Part shown: piece by piece, positions 1-6,849 of the stretch
How positions within the stretch are numbered: the stretch's first letter is position 1
Layout: every line of letters begins with the position of its first letter
Assembly: GCA_023453725.1 (NCBI GenBank)
Contig: JAEXTB010000122.1
Span: 1-16,254 of the forward strand
Origin: Bacillota bacterium
Lineage (GTDB): Bacteria; Bacillota; Clostridia; Christensenellales; CAG-138
Reading direction: 5' to 3'
Length of the DNA stretch: 16,254 bases
Position numbers and translations under genes: made by a program
Notes under the pieces: generated by a model
Told to the model about the DNA's origin: nothing
Database searches by the model: none
The model's input: the letters and a program-made list of their open reading frames with translations, nothing else

Positions 1-633
1 GCCAGTCGGGCCGGTAGGACCTGTTGCGCCTGCTGCTCCAGTCGGGCCAGTGGGACCAGTTGCACCTGCTGCTCCAGTCGGGCCGGTAGGACCTGTTGCG
101 CCTGCTGCTCCAGTCGGGCCGGTAGGACCTGTTGCGCCTGCTGCGCCAGTCGGGCCGGTGGGACCTGTTGCACCTGCTGCGCCAGTCGGGCCGGTAGGAC
201 CTGTTGCACCTGCTGTGCCAGTCGGGCCGGTGGGACCAGTTGCACCTGCAGCGCCAGTCGGGCCGGTAGGACCTGTTGCACCTGCAGCGCCAGTCGGGCC
301 GGTAGGACCTGTTGCGCCTGCTGCTCCAGTCGGGCCAGTGGGACCAGTTGCACCTGCAGCGCCAGTCGGACCTCTAGGTCCTGTGGGACCCGTTGCCCCC
401 CTTGGTCCTGTGGGGCCTGTCGCTCCTCTAGCGCCTGTGGGACCAGTTGCTCCCCTTGGGCCTGTTGGGCCGGTGGGACAAATTTTACATTTTGACTCAC
501 AACACTCACATGGCGGTTCACAACATTCACAAGGATCTTCGCAACACTCACTCATGAGTGGTGGATGAGGCATACTAACTGGCGGGCGCACTGCGTTTTG
601 TAATAGATTTTTTGTTATAAATCTCCTAAACAT
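1..633 (-). CDS. Collagen-like protein with cysteine-rich N-terminal module (partial, runs off the left edge)
   Basis: Read on the minus strand, this frame is open from an ATG at 633 to the window edge: 211 codons without a stop. Residues 1-29 are a short leader. Residues 30-52 hold ten cysteines in a repeated pattern (CCEDPCECC, EPPCECC, then ESKCKIC). From residue 53 on, all 53 triplets follow X-Y-Gly, mostly PTG, ATG and AAG. This is the threonine-rich collagen-like repeat known from exosporium and surface proteins of spore-forming Firmicutes such as BclA. The cysteine module may cross-link or anchor the protein; that is inference. The C-terminal domain lies outside the window. The start is uncertain: the ATG at 633 has only a weak AAAGGG upstream, while an AGGAG at 628-624 lies just inside the frame, so in-frame ATGs at 573 and 555 remain possible. 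The + strand ORF over the same bases is a shadow. Confidence 0.85.
   Translation of the reverse strand, partial: MFRRFITKNLLQNAVRPPVSMPHPPLMSECCEDPCECCEPPCECCESKCKICPTGPTGPRGATGPTGARGATGPTGPRGATGPTGPRGPTGAAGATGPTGPTGAAGATGPTGPTGAAGATGPTGPTGAAGATGPTGPTGTAGATGPTGPTGAAGATGPTGPTGAAGATGPTGPTGAAGATGPTGPTGAAGATGPTGPTGAAGATGPTGPTG
5..364. repeat. 36-bp coding minisatellite, ten contiguous units
   Basis: The block beginning GTCGGG recurs at 5, 41, 77, 113, 149, 185, 221, 257, 293 and 329, exactly every 36 bases. An eleventh, degenerate copy starts at 365. Units differ at a few mostly synonymous positions. Each encodes 12 residues (four Gly triplets) of the collagen-like protein on the minus strand. 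Such arrays change length by slippage or recombination. Confidence 0.9.
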
Positions 634-1160
634 AAATTATCGCACCCTTTATTATTCGATGTACATACATCTAATAACATAATATGACACAAACCGAAAT
701 TAGTGTTATAGTACGTAATAGCACTAGCAGACACTCCTGGCGCTCGCCATATTTTTAGGAGAACAGCCGTTTTGTCTTGGCGTGGGATTAATGAATGGGT
801 AGGGGGTGGTGAAGCCAGTATCACGGTCATAAGGTTCAGTTCCGGATTGACCGCTTTAGGTTATTCAGATATATACATCTCAATGAGTCATTAAATCAAT
901 TGTCTTAGGTACACAATCGCGGTTTTTGCAGTCAAATAATAAAGGCGCCGGTTTCCGGCGCCCGTACCATGTGTGCAAGCATGTTGTTGCTTCTTTTTTC
1001 CAATTTTCAACATCACCAAAGTACGCATTAACTGATAATATTTTCCTCTCGATCTAAACGTGATTGGAAGTTTACTAACATCCTAACACACGTACGTTCA
1101 GATACAGAAAGATACGTGTGCCTAGGACGATACTTGCGTGAGGAATAGCCTGTTACGGTT
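634..1160. other. Gene-free stretch upstream of the collagen-like gene
   Basis: No credible coding region was found. The stretch must hold the minus-strand promoter of the collagen-like gene, but I see no convincing sigma-factor match. It contains a terminator-like hairpin at 944-962 and an 8-bp inverted repeat CACACGTA (1087-1094) / TACGTGTG (1113-1120) around an 18-base loop. The role of that inverted repeat is unknown. Confidence 0.5.
941..962 (-). terminator. Probable rho-independent terminator, leftward
   Basis: A perfect 8-bp stem GGCGCCGG/CCGGCGCC (944-951 with 955-962) encloses a TTT loop. Read on the minus strand it is followed by TTTATTATTT. No minus-strand gene is recognisable just upstream of it, so it may be left over from a lost gene. 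Confidence 0.5.
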
Positions 1161-1169
1161 GAAACTTTT

Positions 1170-1487
1170 GACAGCGAACGCACCATCCACAATTGGTATT
1201 CTATACTATTTCCCGTTTTGGTGCCTATTAAATCCGGTCATACCCAAACTTTGCCAGTCAAAATTGATCTCTGGCATCTTGGATGGGGTTAATGTAGCGT
1301 CACTTGGACTTATGGCTGTTGTGAGTTTAATATTAGGGTTGCGTCATTGTTTTATCCGTTTATGCTCATACTATTCTTGGCTTCGTTTGCTTTAATTGTG
1401 AAACTCAAATTTAACACCGTTTGGGCTATTGTGACTGGCGGGATAATCGGGCTCGTATATCAGTTTATTTTTGAGCCCCATGAGTAG
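1170..1487 (+). pseudogene. Chromate transporter (ChrA family) C-terminal remnant, frameshifted
   Basis: Codons up to about 1343 encode LLNPVIPKL, then SKLISGILDGVNVASLGLMA and VVSLILG. This is close to the end of ChrA-type chromate transporters, where a conserved LDGVN motif precedes the last transmembrane helices. After that the frame is lost. The next helix, LILFLASFALIVKLKFNTVW followed by AIVTGGIIGLVYQF, continues in a different frame and ends at TAG 1485-1487. Together they match the last three or so membrane segments of the family; the rest of the protein is absent. In intact members it is an inner-membrane carrier exporting chromate. The 85-residue ORF at 1138-1395 is only the first part of this wreck. 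The family call rests on remembered motifs. Confidence 0.7.
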
Positions 1488-1631
1488 CTCAGCCTTGAAG
1501 GAGAACCATGCTATTCAACCTCGTAACTTTCTAAAGCAACGCAAATGGGGAGTCTCAACCCAAAAGGGTGTCCGTCGTGGTCAACCATAACTCTCCAACT
1601 GTCAGAAAATGTTTATAGCGATTGTGGTTGT

Positions 1632-1660
1632 TTGGACTACAAATGTATAGGGTATACAAT
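1632..1660 (+). promoter_or_regulatory. Candidate promoter with GTATA-GGG-TATAC dyad in the spacer
   Basis: TTGGAC at 1632-1637 and TACAAT at 1655-1660 are separated by 17 bases. The -35 box is a weak match and the -10 box a good one. A 5-3-5 inverted repeat GTATA/TATAC (1645-1657) lies between the boxes and overlaps the -10. Confidence 0.4.
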
Positions 1661-1667
1661 CTTTAAC

Positions 1668-1680
1668 GATAATCATTATC
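1668..1680. promoter_or_regulatory. Fur-box-like palindrome
   Basis: GATAATCATTATC is a perfect 6-1-6 palindrome identical to the core of the classical Fur box (GATAATGATAATCATTATC). It starts 8 bases after the candidate -10 box, where a bound Fur/PerR-type repressor would block transcription. The outermost bases of the 7-1-7 form do not match. Confidence 0.5.
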
Positions 1681-1786
1681 TGAACCTGTGAGCCTCAGGC
1701 GGAGATCGATTTCCACTGCGCTGGCGGCTGCCTATCGTGGCTAGAGGCGCTCAGAGGTTTGGATTGGATTGGATTGGAGGCCTAAT

Positions 1787-2439
1787 ATGAAACGCATCGA
1801 GTTGGAAAGATGTTTTGAGGCAACACCCGAGCTGATATGGGAGTTGATTGTAGATCCGGATCATTACCGCTATTGGATTAGAGCCTTTTCAGAGGGATCC
1901 AAGTTTGTAGGAGACTGGTCTCAAGGCAGTCGCATTCGCTTTGTGATGGAGGACGAGTCAGGGTTAGAAAGCGGGATGCTTTCTGAGGTCGTAGCCAGTG
2001 AATGGCCTAGGCATATTTCTGTACGCCATATTGGCTTAGTGATGAATGGTATTGAGGATTACGACAACCCAGAAACAAAGCTTTGGACGCCAGCCTACGA
2101 AAACTATACCCTTGAACCCTATGAAGGAGGCCGTTGTACCTTTAAAATTGCTCAGGATATCCCAGAATCCCACGAAGAAGAGTTTATCGCCTATTGGCAG
2201 GCGGCCTTATGGCTGCGAGGGACGGAAGTATGGCATTTGACTTCTGGGGGACCTACGACACCATTGAAAAAGACAAGCTTCTTGCCTTTACGCTGGGCGA
2301 TGGTAGAAAGGTGACCATCGATCTCTTAGACAAGCCCTGGGGTTGCCTTGTAGTGGAGCGATTTGAGCCTGAGCAGGAGAATAATTTCAATCTGCAGCGA
2401 CAAGGCTGGCAAGCGATTCTAAACAACCTTGCGAAGTAG
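1787..2439 (+). pseudogene. Two SRPBCC (AHSA1/START-like) genes fused out of frame by deletion
   Basis: A strong GGAGG (1776-1780) precedes the ATG at 1787, which is preferred to the TTG at 1769. Residues 1 to about 140 form an SRPBCC domain, starting MKRIELERCFEATPELIWEL and reaching the final helix (EEFIAYWQAAL). There the match breaks; the original frame runs on as unrelated sequence to 2314. From about 2209 another frame encodes MAARDGSMAFDFWGTYD and continues to ERFEPE and QGWQAILNNLAK, ending at TAG 2437-2439. That is the C-terminal two thirds of a different AHSA1-type SRPBCC protein. The first gene lacks its last residues and the second roughly its first 55. The simplest reading is that a deletion joined two neighbouring paralogues. 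These proteins bind hydrophobic ligands in a helix-grip cavity; no substrate can be named. The first frame could still give a truncated protein of about 175 residues. Confidence 0.7.
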
Positions 2440-2710
2440 AACACGCTCTGTTATACATTAGGCGACGAGATTCACTGGAATTTCACGGCATCGCCTTGCT
2501 TGTATTTCGTAATACGCAGTCGGCCCGGGTGCGAACTCGCGGTCGCTAAAAACGCCGCACAGCGGCGTTTTTTAACGCGGCTTCGAAATTCCAAACTGTG
2601 TGTTCATAACACACTGAAACTGGGGCAGAAACATCCTAAGCGATTGTATAGAAGCTTAAAACCAGTATGCTAAAAATGAGCCTCGACACCGGAGTGGTGT
2701 AAGACTTTTG
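2440..2710. other. Intergenic region
   Basis: No gene was found. It contains the bidirectional terminator at 2548-2573 and a 7-bp inverted repeat GTGTGTT/AACACAC (2598-2604 and 2608-2614) around CAT, with no known role. Confidence 0.5.
2548..2573. terminator. Bidirectional rho-independent terminator
   Basis: The 11-bp stem AAAAACGCCGC/GCGGCGTTTTT (2548-2558 with 2562-2572) has an ACA loop, with a T-run on both strands. It ends rightward transcripts from the SRPBCC fusion and could end leftward ones from the VOC remnant. Confidence 0.85.
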
Positions 2711-2932
2711 TTAAGCATCCTCATGCGCACACAAACAAAACGGATGACCTGCGGGGTCAATAAGCGTAATCCATTGAGGACCCAGTTCTGGCTGCCATAC
2801 TCGTACATCTTATACCCTAATTTTTATGCCACAAGCAGCTCCTCGTTTTTCTGCATTTTTTCGATAAGGTTTTTCTGCTGGGACCAAAAGGCCAGGGGTC
2901 CGAATTCTTTATCGCGCGCCCAAGCATCCCCC
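2711..2932 (-). pseudogene. VOC/glyoxalase-superfamily protein, C-terminal remnant with stop and frameshift
   Basis: On the minus strand the last codons read GPQWITLIDPAGHPFCLCAH and end at TAA 2711-2713. The DPxGHPFCLC ending is typical of small VOC (glyoxalase-like) proteins. Upstream in another frame are EFGPLAFWSQQ, KNLIEKMQKN, an in-frame TAA, then KLGYKMYEYGSQNWV. This fits the preceding strands of the same fold, with a stop and a frameshift in between. A TAG bounds the 5' end near 2932, so the N-terminal half is missing. VOC proteins bind metals and do diverse chemistry; this remnant can do none of it. The + strand ORF here (2708-2935) is a shadow. Confidence 0.65.
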
Positions 2933-3694
2933 TAAACATCTAACGTTGGGGGATAGTACGGCGGTAAATTGCGCGCATTGGTTTCCGTTTTCATCCGAAA
3001 AACTGGGGAGATGAAAAAAGCCACCTGCCGGAAGGCAGGTGGCAAGGGAGGCTTGGGGGGTGTTGGAGGATCTTCTAATACAATATATGCAAATCACTGC
3101 CATGTGTGAATGGCTTTCACTGCGAACTGCTCGACAATACCATTGTATGGAAAATTGGAACAAAATCAGCTATTGCATAAGCAACAGCGATTTGAAATGG
3201 CGGATTACGGCATTTGGGAGAAAAGATGGGGAAGAAACACCACTTGATGCCAAGGTGTGCTTCGGGTCGTCTCAGAATTTGCTTCACACCTGCTTCAGAC
3301 TCTTGTTTAAGGAGGAGATACTTCGGTAGAAGAACTTCATTTTGCGGATTAAGTGAGGATTAATGGGCTTGGGTACCAAACATAAGGCGCACGGCTTTAC
3401 ATATGAGGAAATCCATATTATGCGCCTCTCAATTACAATGGCTTGCGCCTATTGAGAATCATGACCACAAGCAGGATGGCGATATGCAGTTGCCCAGAGT
3501 GCGGGTGTCCCCCCGCAGATTAACAAACCAAGAGGTTTAGCGCCCATTAATCTGTGGACAGCTGATACATTCTGGTAATTATTACAACAATGTTCTCTAT
3601 GTCAGAATAAGTTCTTAAGTGCTGAGTTTAAGACCGTAAAATAGAGTTAATAAGTAATAATATCTGTAAACTGAGGGTTGAGGGGAGAAGCTAT
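2933..3694. other. Long gene-poor stretch
   Basis: About 760 bases contain no recognisable gene. There is a strong leftward terminator at 3014-3043. A 96-codon ORF (3039-3329, +) and a 45-codon ORF (3110-3247, +) have no motif I know, and the first overlaps the terminator. The rest looks like decayed non-coding sequence. Confidence 0.5.
3014..3043 (-). terminator. Rho-independent terminator, leftward
   Basis: A perfect 10-bp stem GCCACCTGCC/GGCAGGTGGC (3020-3029 with 3034-3043) has a GGAA tetraloop. On the minus strand it is followed by TTTTTT (3019-3014). It is canonical, yet no minus-strand gene lies directly upstream. Confidence 0.85.
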
Positions 3695-4171
3695 ATGATA
3701 AGTCTTAATAATATACCTGTTGTAAAAGCAGATATGCTCATTAGGAAACCCATTAAAGAAGTATTTGAGGCATTTGTTGATCCGGGAATTACTACAAAGT
3801 TCTGGTTTACTAAAAGCAGTGGAAGACTGCGCGAGGGAAAGTATATCCGGTGGGACTGGGAGATGTATGGTGTTTGGGATATCCTTGTTAAAAGCATTGA
3901 ACACAATAAACGCATTGTACTTGAATCTTCTGATAAGACCATCATCGAATGGATATTTACTTCTCGGACAGATAATGAAACTTTTGTAACCATAATAAAT
4001 TTGGGATTTACAGGGGACGGAGATGAAATTGTAAATCAAGCTATAAATGCAATGGGAGGATATACAATGGTGCTCTGTGGATTAAAGGCATTCTTGGAGT
4101 ACAATATTGAGCTGAATCTTGTATCAGATAAAGCGCCTGATGCCAATGTAACCAGGTTAAGCGAAGGATAA
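3695..4171 (+). CDS. SRPBCC (START/AHSA1-like) domain protein
   Basis: This 158-residue protein is a single SRPBCC domain. Residues 10-32 (ADMLIRKPIKEVFEAFVDP) are the first strand and helices. WFTKSSGRLREGKYIRWDWE (about 42-61) is the strand-turn region, and the C-terminal helix follows around residues 110-135. Its length equals that of the usual single-domain family. A GGGGAG (3682-3687) sits 7 bases before the ATG, which supports the start. The family binds hydrophobic ligands or acts in stress responses; no specific role can be given. It stands alone: no gene runs with it on either side, and the sequence after its stop has no clear terminator. It is a third SRPBCC sequence within 2.5 kb, but is clearly diverged from the fused pair at 1787-2439. 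Confidence 0.85.
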   Translation: MISLNNIPVVKADMLIRKPIKEVFEAFVDPGITTKFWFTKSSGRLREGKYIRWDWEMYGVWDILVKSIEHNKRIVLESSDKTIIEWIFTSRTDNETFVTIINLGFTGDGDEIVNQAINAMGGYTMVLCGLKAFLEYNIELNLVSDKAPDANVTRLSEG

Positions 4172-4385
4172 GTTCCAAGCACTGGTGTTACCCAGTTATT
4201 TAGAGTGTAAGACCAACATCCTCACTAATCCAAGGGGCAGGTCACGAGGACGGGCTTGGCATTATTCGCCCGCGATCAAAGTAAGTTTGTTGTTATTCGA
4301 TTAGTATTATCTCCGATTTGTACATCAGCGCCGACCCCAAAGGGAGGGGATACTCCGATAATATTCCTGTTTAGTATTCTTCGGT

Positions 4386-4407
4386 TAAACATAATCGGAG
4401 GTTCACT
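4386..4407 (+). repeat. Dispersed repeat, copy 1
   Basis: TAAACATAATCGG followed by AGGTTCACT. It matches 7431-7453 with one base changed. It lies 15 bases beyond the stop codon of the truncated receiver-domain gene. Confidence 0.7.
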
Positions 4408-4421
4408 GCACCTGTAATAAT

Positions 4422-4664
4422 TTAAGATTGTGTTGAAAACAGTGAACGTATCCTTTCTACAAGTACTTCAAGGCGGATAGGTTTTTTAAAATATGCGCAT
4501 GCGCCATGTACCAACGCTTCTTGTATGATAACAGCATTGCTTAGCGCAGAAGTTACAATTATTATTGGTTTATCCGACAAATCTCGCACTTTGCGAAGGA
4601 CTTCAATGCCATCCATATCCGGTATTACAATATCCAAAACAAGCACATCCGGCTTTTCCTGTTA
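4422..4664 (-). pseudogene. Response-regulator receiver domain, 5'-truncated
   Basis: Reading on the minus strand from about 4664, the product begins EKPDVLVLDIVIPDMDGIEV and ends RIRSLFSTQS at TAA 4422-4424. It has the phospho-acceptor Asp in LVLDIVIPDMDG, the conserved Ser of VTSA, and the Lys-Pro pair in YFKKP, so it is the second half of a CheY-like receiver domain. The first two strands and the acidic pair are missing: an in-frame TAA lies directly upstream of the EKPDV codons. The protein ended right after the receiver domain, so the ancestor was a stand-alone receiver, or the output domain was lost. An internal ATG could give a 74-residue fragment, but it could not fold as a receiver. 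No histidine kinase is nearby. Confidence 0.75.
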
Positions 4665-5013
4665 CCCGATGCTTGAATTGGTCCCGGTCTCGAACGGCAG
4701 GGGTGGCGTTGTATTATGCGCTTACTATCCCTCCCAAATTTGACTTATCCTTACTTTTGGTGTATGCTGGACTAGTAGTGTCACCCACGCCATGCAGCTC
4801 ACAAGGCTTCGTGGATTGCGGGTGGCGTTGCCTTTTTTGCAGCCGCAATTTCCAAATTTCCTTCACAACATTTTACTTGACTTCCCGCTTCTGGAAGAGT
4901 AAGATGAAATAGTATTCTGAATGTATTAATTGATCGCTGCAGTTGTAAGTCAATTTTTATTTGACTTTGCAATATGCGGCTTTTATTTTTTGCAGTTGAG
5001 TAACATCTTTCTT
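4665..5013. other. Gene-free stretch before the cold-shock gene
   Basis: I see no coding signal on either strand up to about 4940. The last 70 bases hold a promoter-like pair and an inverted repeat AAGTCAA (4947-4953) / TTGACTT (4961-4967). They presumably form the promoter and leader of the cold-shock gene. Confidence 0.5.
4961..4989 (+). promoter_or_regulatory. Candidate promoter of the cold-shock gene
   Basis: TTGACT (4961-4966) and TATTTT (4984-4989) are spaced by 17 bases, about 36 bases before the ATG. The -35 box forms one arm of a 7-bp inverted repeat. The -10 match is only moderate. Confidence 0.35.
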
Positions 5014-5024
5014 GGAGGTACGTT

Positions 5025-5234
5025 ATGAATAACGGTACTGTTAAATTTTTCAATGCGGACAAAGGGTTTGGTTTCATTTCCAACGACGACGGTTCTGGCG
5101 ACGTTTTTGTGCACTTCTCCTCAATTCAGGGTAATGTAAAGTCTCTGAATGATGGGCAGAGGGTAATCTACGACATTGAACCCGACACCAGAGACTCCCG
5201 CAGGTTTCGTGCCGCAAATGTCTGCCTCGCCTAA
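5025..5234 (+). CDS. Cold-shock protein, CspA family
   Basis: This 69-residue single cold-shock domain begins MNNGTVKFFNADKGFGFI. Both RNA-binding motifs are present: KGFGFI (RNP1, residues 13-18) and DVFVHF (RNP2, residues 26-31). The length is that of the normal single-domain family. Such proteins are small cytoplasmic RNA chaperones that melt structure in mRNA. A GGAGG (5014-5018) sits 6 bases before the ATG. A terminator begins 12 bases after the stop, so it is a single-gene transcript. One oddity is Phe where most members have Trp in the first strand (KFFN instead of KWFN). The frame is clean in contrast to its decayed neighbours. Confidence 0.95.
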   Translation: MNNGTVKFFNADKGFGFISNDDGSGDVFVHFSSIQGNVKSLNDGQRVIYDIEPDTRDSRRFRAANVCLA

Positions 5235-5245
5235 CACCCGCAATC

Positions 5246-5277
5246 AAATCCGCTCCTTAATGGGGCGGATTTTTTTG
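5246..5277 (+). terminator. Rho-independent terminator of the cold-shock gene
   Basis: AAATCCGCTCC pairs with GGGGCGGATTT (5246-5256 with 5262-5272, one G-T pair) around a TTAAT loop, and a run of seven or more T follows. Confidence 0.9.
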
Positions 5278-5673
5278 CCCCTGCCGCCTGTTCGCGGAGG
5301 TTCCGTTTACCATCTCATAATCCCGGCCCTTCCAGGCCATACTCGAGTAAAGGAGTGGGAACCGCGGATAAGAGGAACAGTAAAAGATAAGGCCTTTCCT
5401 CGAGGGTGAACTTAATAACCCGCTTGGATCGAAGGTATCCACACCACAGATGAGCGGTTGGTCGCCTTGCTAAGTTTGCGTTGACCGCTTGGGGTTAAAC
5501 ACTGACGCGAAGTTCACTTAATTACAGCGGGATAAACATAATGCGAAATGCGGGGTACGTGGATAAAGAGATGGGCAACTTGATTTTTTTTCAATAATAA
5601 TATAGGCTGAGAAAAGGTAGCTATTTATCAGCCTTACACTTGTGTAGTTGTACTTGAATAAAGGAGTTCCAAA
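5278..5673. other. Gene-free stretch with a pair of dispersed repeats
   Basis: No gene was found in about 400 bases. It holds the repeat pair at 5496-5554 and a 6-bp inverted repeat GGCTGA/TCAGCC (5605-5610 and 5628-5633) about 40 bases before the DegV start. I found no convincing promoter for DegV. Confidence 0.5.
5496..5554 (+). repeat. Dispersed repeat, tandem pair (copies 2 and 3)
   Basis: Copy 2 begins TAAACACTGACGCG and continues AAGTTCACTT (5496-5519). Copy 3 begins 37 bases later with TAAACATAATGCGAAATGCG (from 5533). The linker ends in CGGGA. The second pair at 7431-7490 has the same layout. Confidence 0.65.
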
Positions 5674-6525
5674 TTGAAAGTACTGAATATGAAAATTGTA
5701 GCCGATTCATCGGCAGATCTGGTCGCTCTCTCGGGTGTAGATTTTGCATCGACACCGTTAAAAATTATAACATCTCAAAAAGAGTATGTGGATGATAGGA
5801 ATTTAGATGTGGACCAGATGGTGGATGAGCTCAGCGTTTATAACGGAAAATCTTCCACTTCATGTCCTTCTCCGAGTGATTGGCTAAACGCCTTTTCAGA
5901 TGCGGAATGTGTCTTTTGTATTACTATCACCGGTGCTTTATCGGGCAGCTATAATGCTGCCTGTATTGCGAAACAGGATTATGAGGAACAATATCCAAAC
6001 CGCAGTGTATTTGTGATTGATTCATTGTCTGCCGGACCGGAGCTGCGGTTGATCATTGAAAAGATAAAGGATTACATATCCATCGGAAAGCCTTTTAAAG
6101 AGATATGCGAGGCGATTACGGAGTACAAAAAGAAGACTGCTTTGCTTTTTATGTTAGTATCTCTAAAAAACCTTGCTAACAACGGCAGAGTGAATCCTTT
6201 TGTGGCAAAAGCGGTGGGGCTTCTCGGTGTTCGAGTGGTGGGAAAAGCAAGTGATAAAGGCGAACTCGAAACGCTTGAAAAGTGCCGTGGTGAAAGAAAG
6301 GCGTTAACCGCTATTGTTAAAAATATGAGAAGGCAGGGTCACGTCGGTGGCAAGGTGATAATTGGCCATTGCCAAAATGAAAACGCCGCTCAAACCTTAA
6401 AGGAATTGATTATATTAGAGTTTAAAAACACTGAGGTGGAAATTTATCGCAGCCGCGGACTATGCAGCTTTTATGCCGAAAAGGGCGGTCTAATGATCGG
6501 CTTTGAAAAGGCGACCGCTTTATGA
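5674..6525 (+). CDS. DegV family protein (fatty-acid binding)
   Basis: This 283-residue protein covers the full DegV fold. Visible motifs are IVADSSADL (residues 8-16), STSCPSPSDW (61-70), TGALSGSYNAA (86-96), FVIDSLSAGPE (about 113-123) and SLKNLANNGRV in the second domain. DegV proteins bind a fatty acid; FakB members hand fatty acids to the kinase FakA for use in phospholipids. No FakA-like gene is in the window, so the specific role is open. The TTG at 5674 is chosen as start because GGAG (5663-5666) lies 7 bases upstream. The ATG at 5689 fits the usual family N-terminus but is too far from that site. Its last codons overlap by 6 bases the end of a broken gene on the minus strand. Confidence 0.9.
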   Translation: MKVLNMKIVADSSADLVALSGVDFASTPLKIITSQKEYVDDRNLDVDQMVDELSVYNGKSSTSCPSPSDWLNAFSDAECVFCITITGALSGSYNAACIAKQDYEEQYPNRSVFVIDSLSAGPELRLIIEKIKDYISIGKPFKEICEAITEYKKKTALLFMLVSLKNLANNGRVNPFVAKAVGLLGVRVVGKASDKGELETLEKCRGERKALTAIVKNMRRQGHVGGKVIIGHCQNENAAQTLKELIILEFKNTEVEIYRSRGLCSFYAEKGGLMIGFEKATAL

Positions 6526-6760
6526 GTATGGATAGTTAGCATCTGTTTTCAATATTTCATATGCTTTCCTTACCATATCTTCATTTCTTCTCCATAATGC
6601 CAAACAAAACTGCATTAAATTGCCTGTAGTCGTTTGTTCGTCTATAATGGTATATTCTGAATTTCGTTCTGCCACAGCTAATCTCTCCCTGAATATCAAG
6701 CTCGGCATGATAAAATGTCCCGTCACTATTTGGATAACTGCTTATAATAGTAGCGCCAAC
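6520..6760 (-). pseudogene. C-terminal remnant of an unidentified protein, frameshifted
   Basis: On the minus strand an in-frame TAA lies near 6760. After it come ISSYPNSDGTFYHAELDIQG and EISCGRTK. The frame then shifts, and EYTIIDEQTTTGNL, MQFCLALWRRNEDMVRKAYE and ILK follow to TAA 6520-6522. The two parts read as one globular domain cut by a single frameshift near 6665. I do not recognise the family. The 68-codon ORF with an ATG at 6726 covers both parts but is in the wrong frame for its first third. It converges on the DegV gene with a 6-base overlap. Confidence 0.55.
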
Positions 6761-6804
6761 TTACCCCAAGGGTGCACGATCGCTTCGCCCGATGCTCGGG
6801 GTAA
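6761..6804. repeat. Inverted repeat TTACCCC / GGGGTAA between two gene remnants
   Basis: The 7-bp arms at 6761-6767 and 6798-6804 enclose 30 GC-rich bases. The element sits exactly at the junction between the two broken minus-strand genes and is richer in G+C than its surroundings, so it may mark an insertion scar. No known family is recognised. Confidence 0.4.
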
Positions 6805-6849
6805 CCTGAATGACCGGAGGTCTATGTGGTAACTATGGTTCCTATCGGA

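Larger units (their letters stand above)
1488..1786. other. Intergenic region holding a promoter with operator-like dyads
   Basis: There is no coding region in about 300 bases. The last 160 bases contain a promoter-like pair, a short dyad between its boxes, a Fur-box-like palindrome and three copies of GGATT in a row (1761-1775), just upstream of the GGAGG of the SRPBCC gene. Confidence 0.6.

Noticed and set aside
5..364. CRISPR-like 36-bp repeats
   Set aside because: The units are contiguous with no spacers and encode collagen triplets in frame.
50..568. 172-residue Gly-Pro-Val/Ala-Pro repeat ORF on the + strand
   Set aside because: It is the antisense shadow of the collagen-like gene. Only the minus strand gives strict X-Y-Gly triplets, the known Thr-rich repeat and a sensible N-terminus.
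615..830. 71-codon minus-strand ORF upstream of the collagen-like gene
   Set aside because: There is no motif, and it overlaps the start and the expected promoter of the collagen-like gene in another frame.
2510..2548. tRNA-like tail (GGGTGCGAACTCGCGG) before the terminator
   Set aside because: No cloverleaf, anticodon arm or acceptor stem can be built around it.
3110..3247. 45-codon + strand ORF with a helical, basic C-terminus
   Set aside because: It is too short, has no ribosome-binding site, and I found no family resemblance that I trust.
3039..3329. 96-codon + strand ORF
   Set aside because: It begins inside a terminator stem, has no recognisable motif, and lies in a decayed region.
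4799..5083. 94-codon minus-strand ORF
   Set aside because: It crosses the promoter and 5' end of the cold-shock gene and has no family signature.
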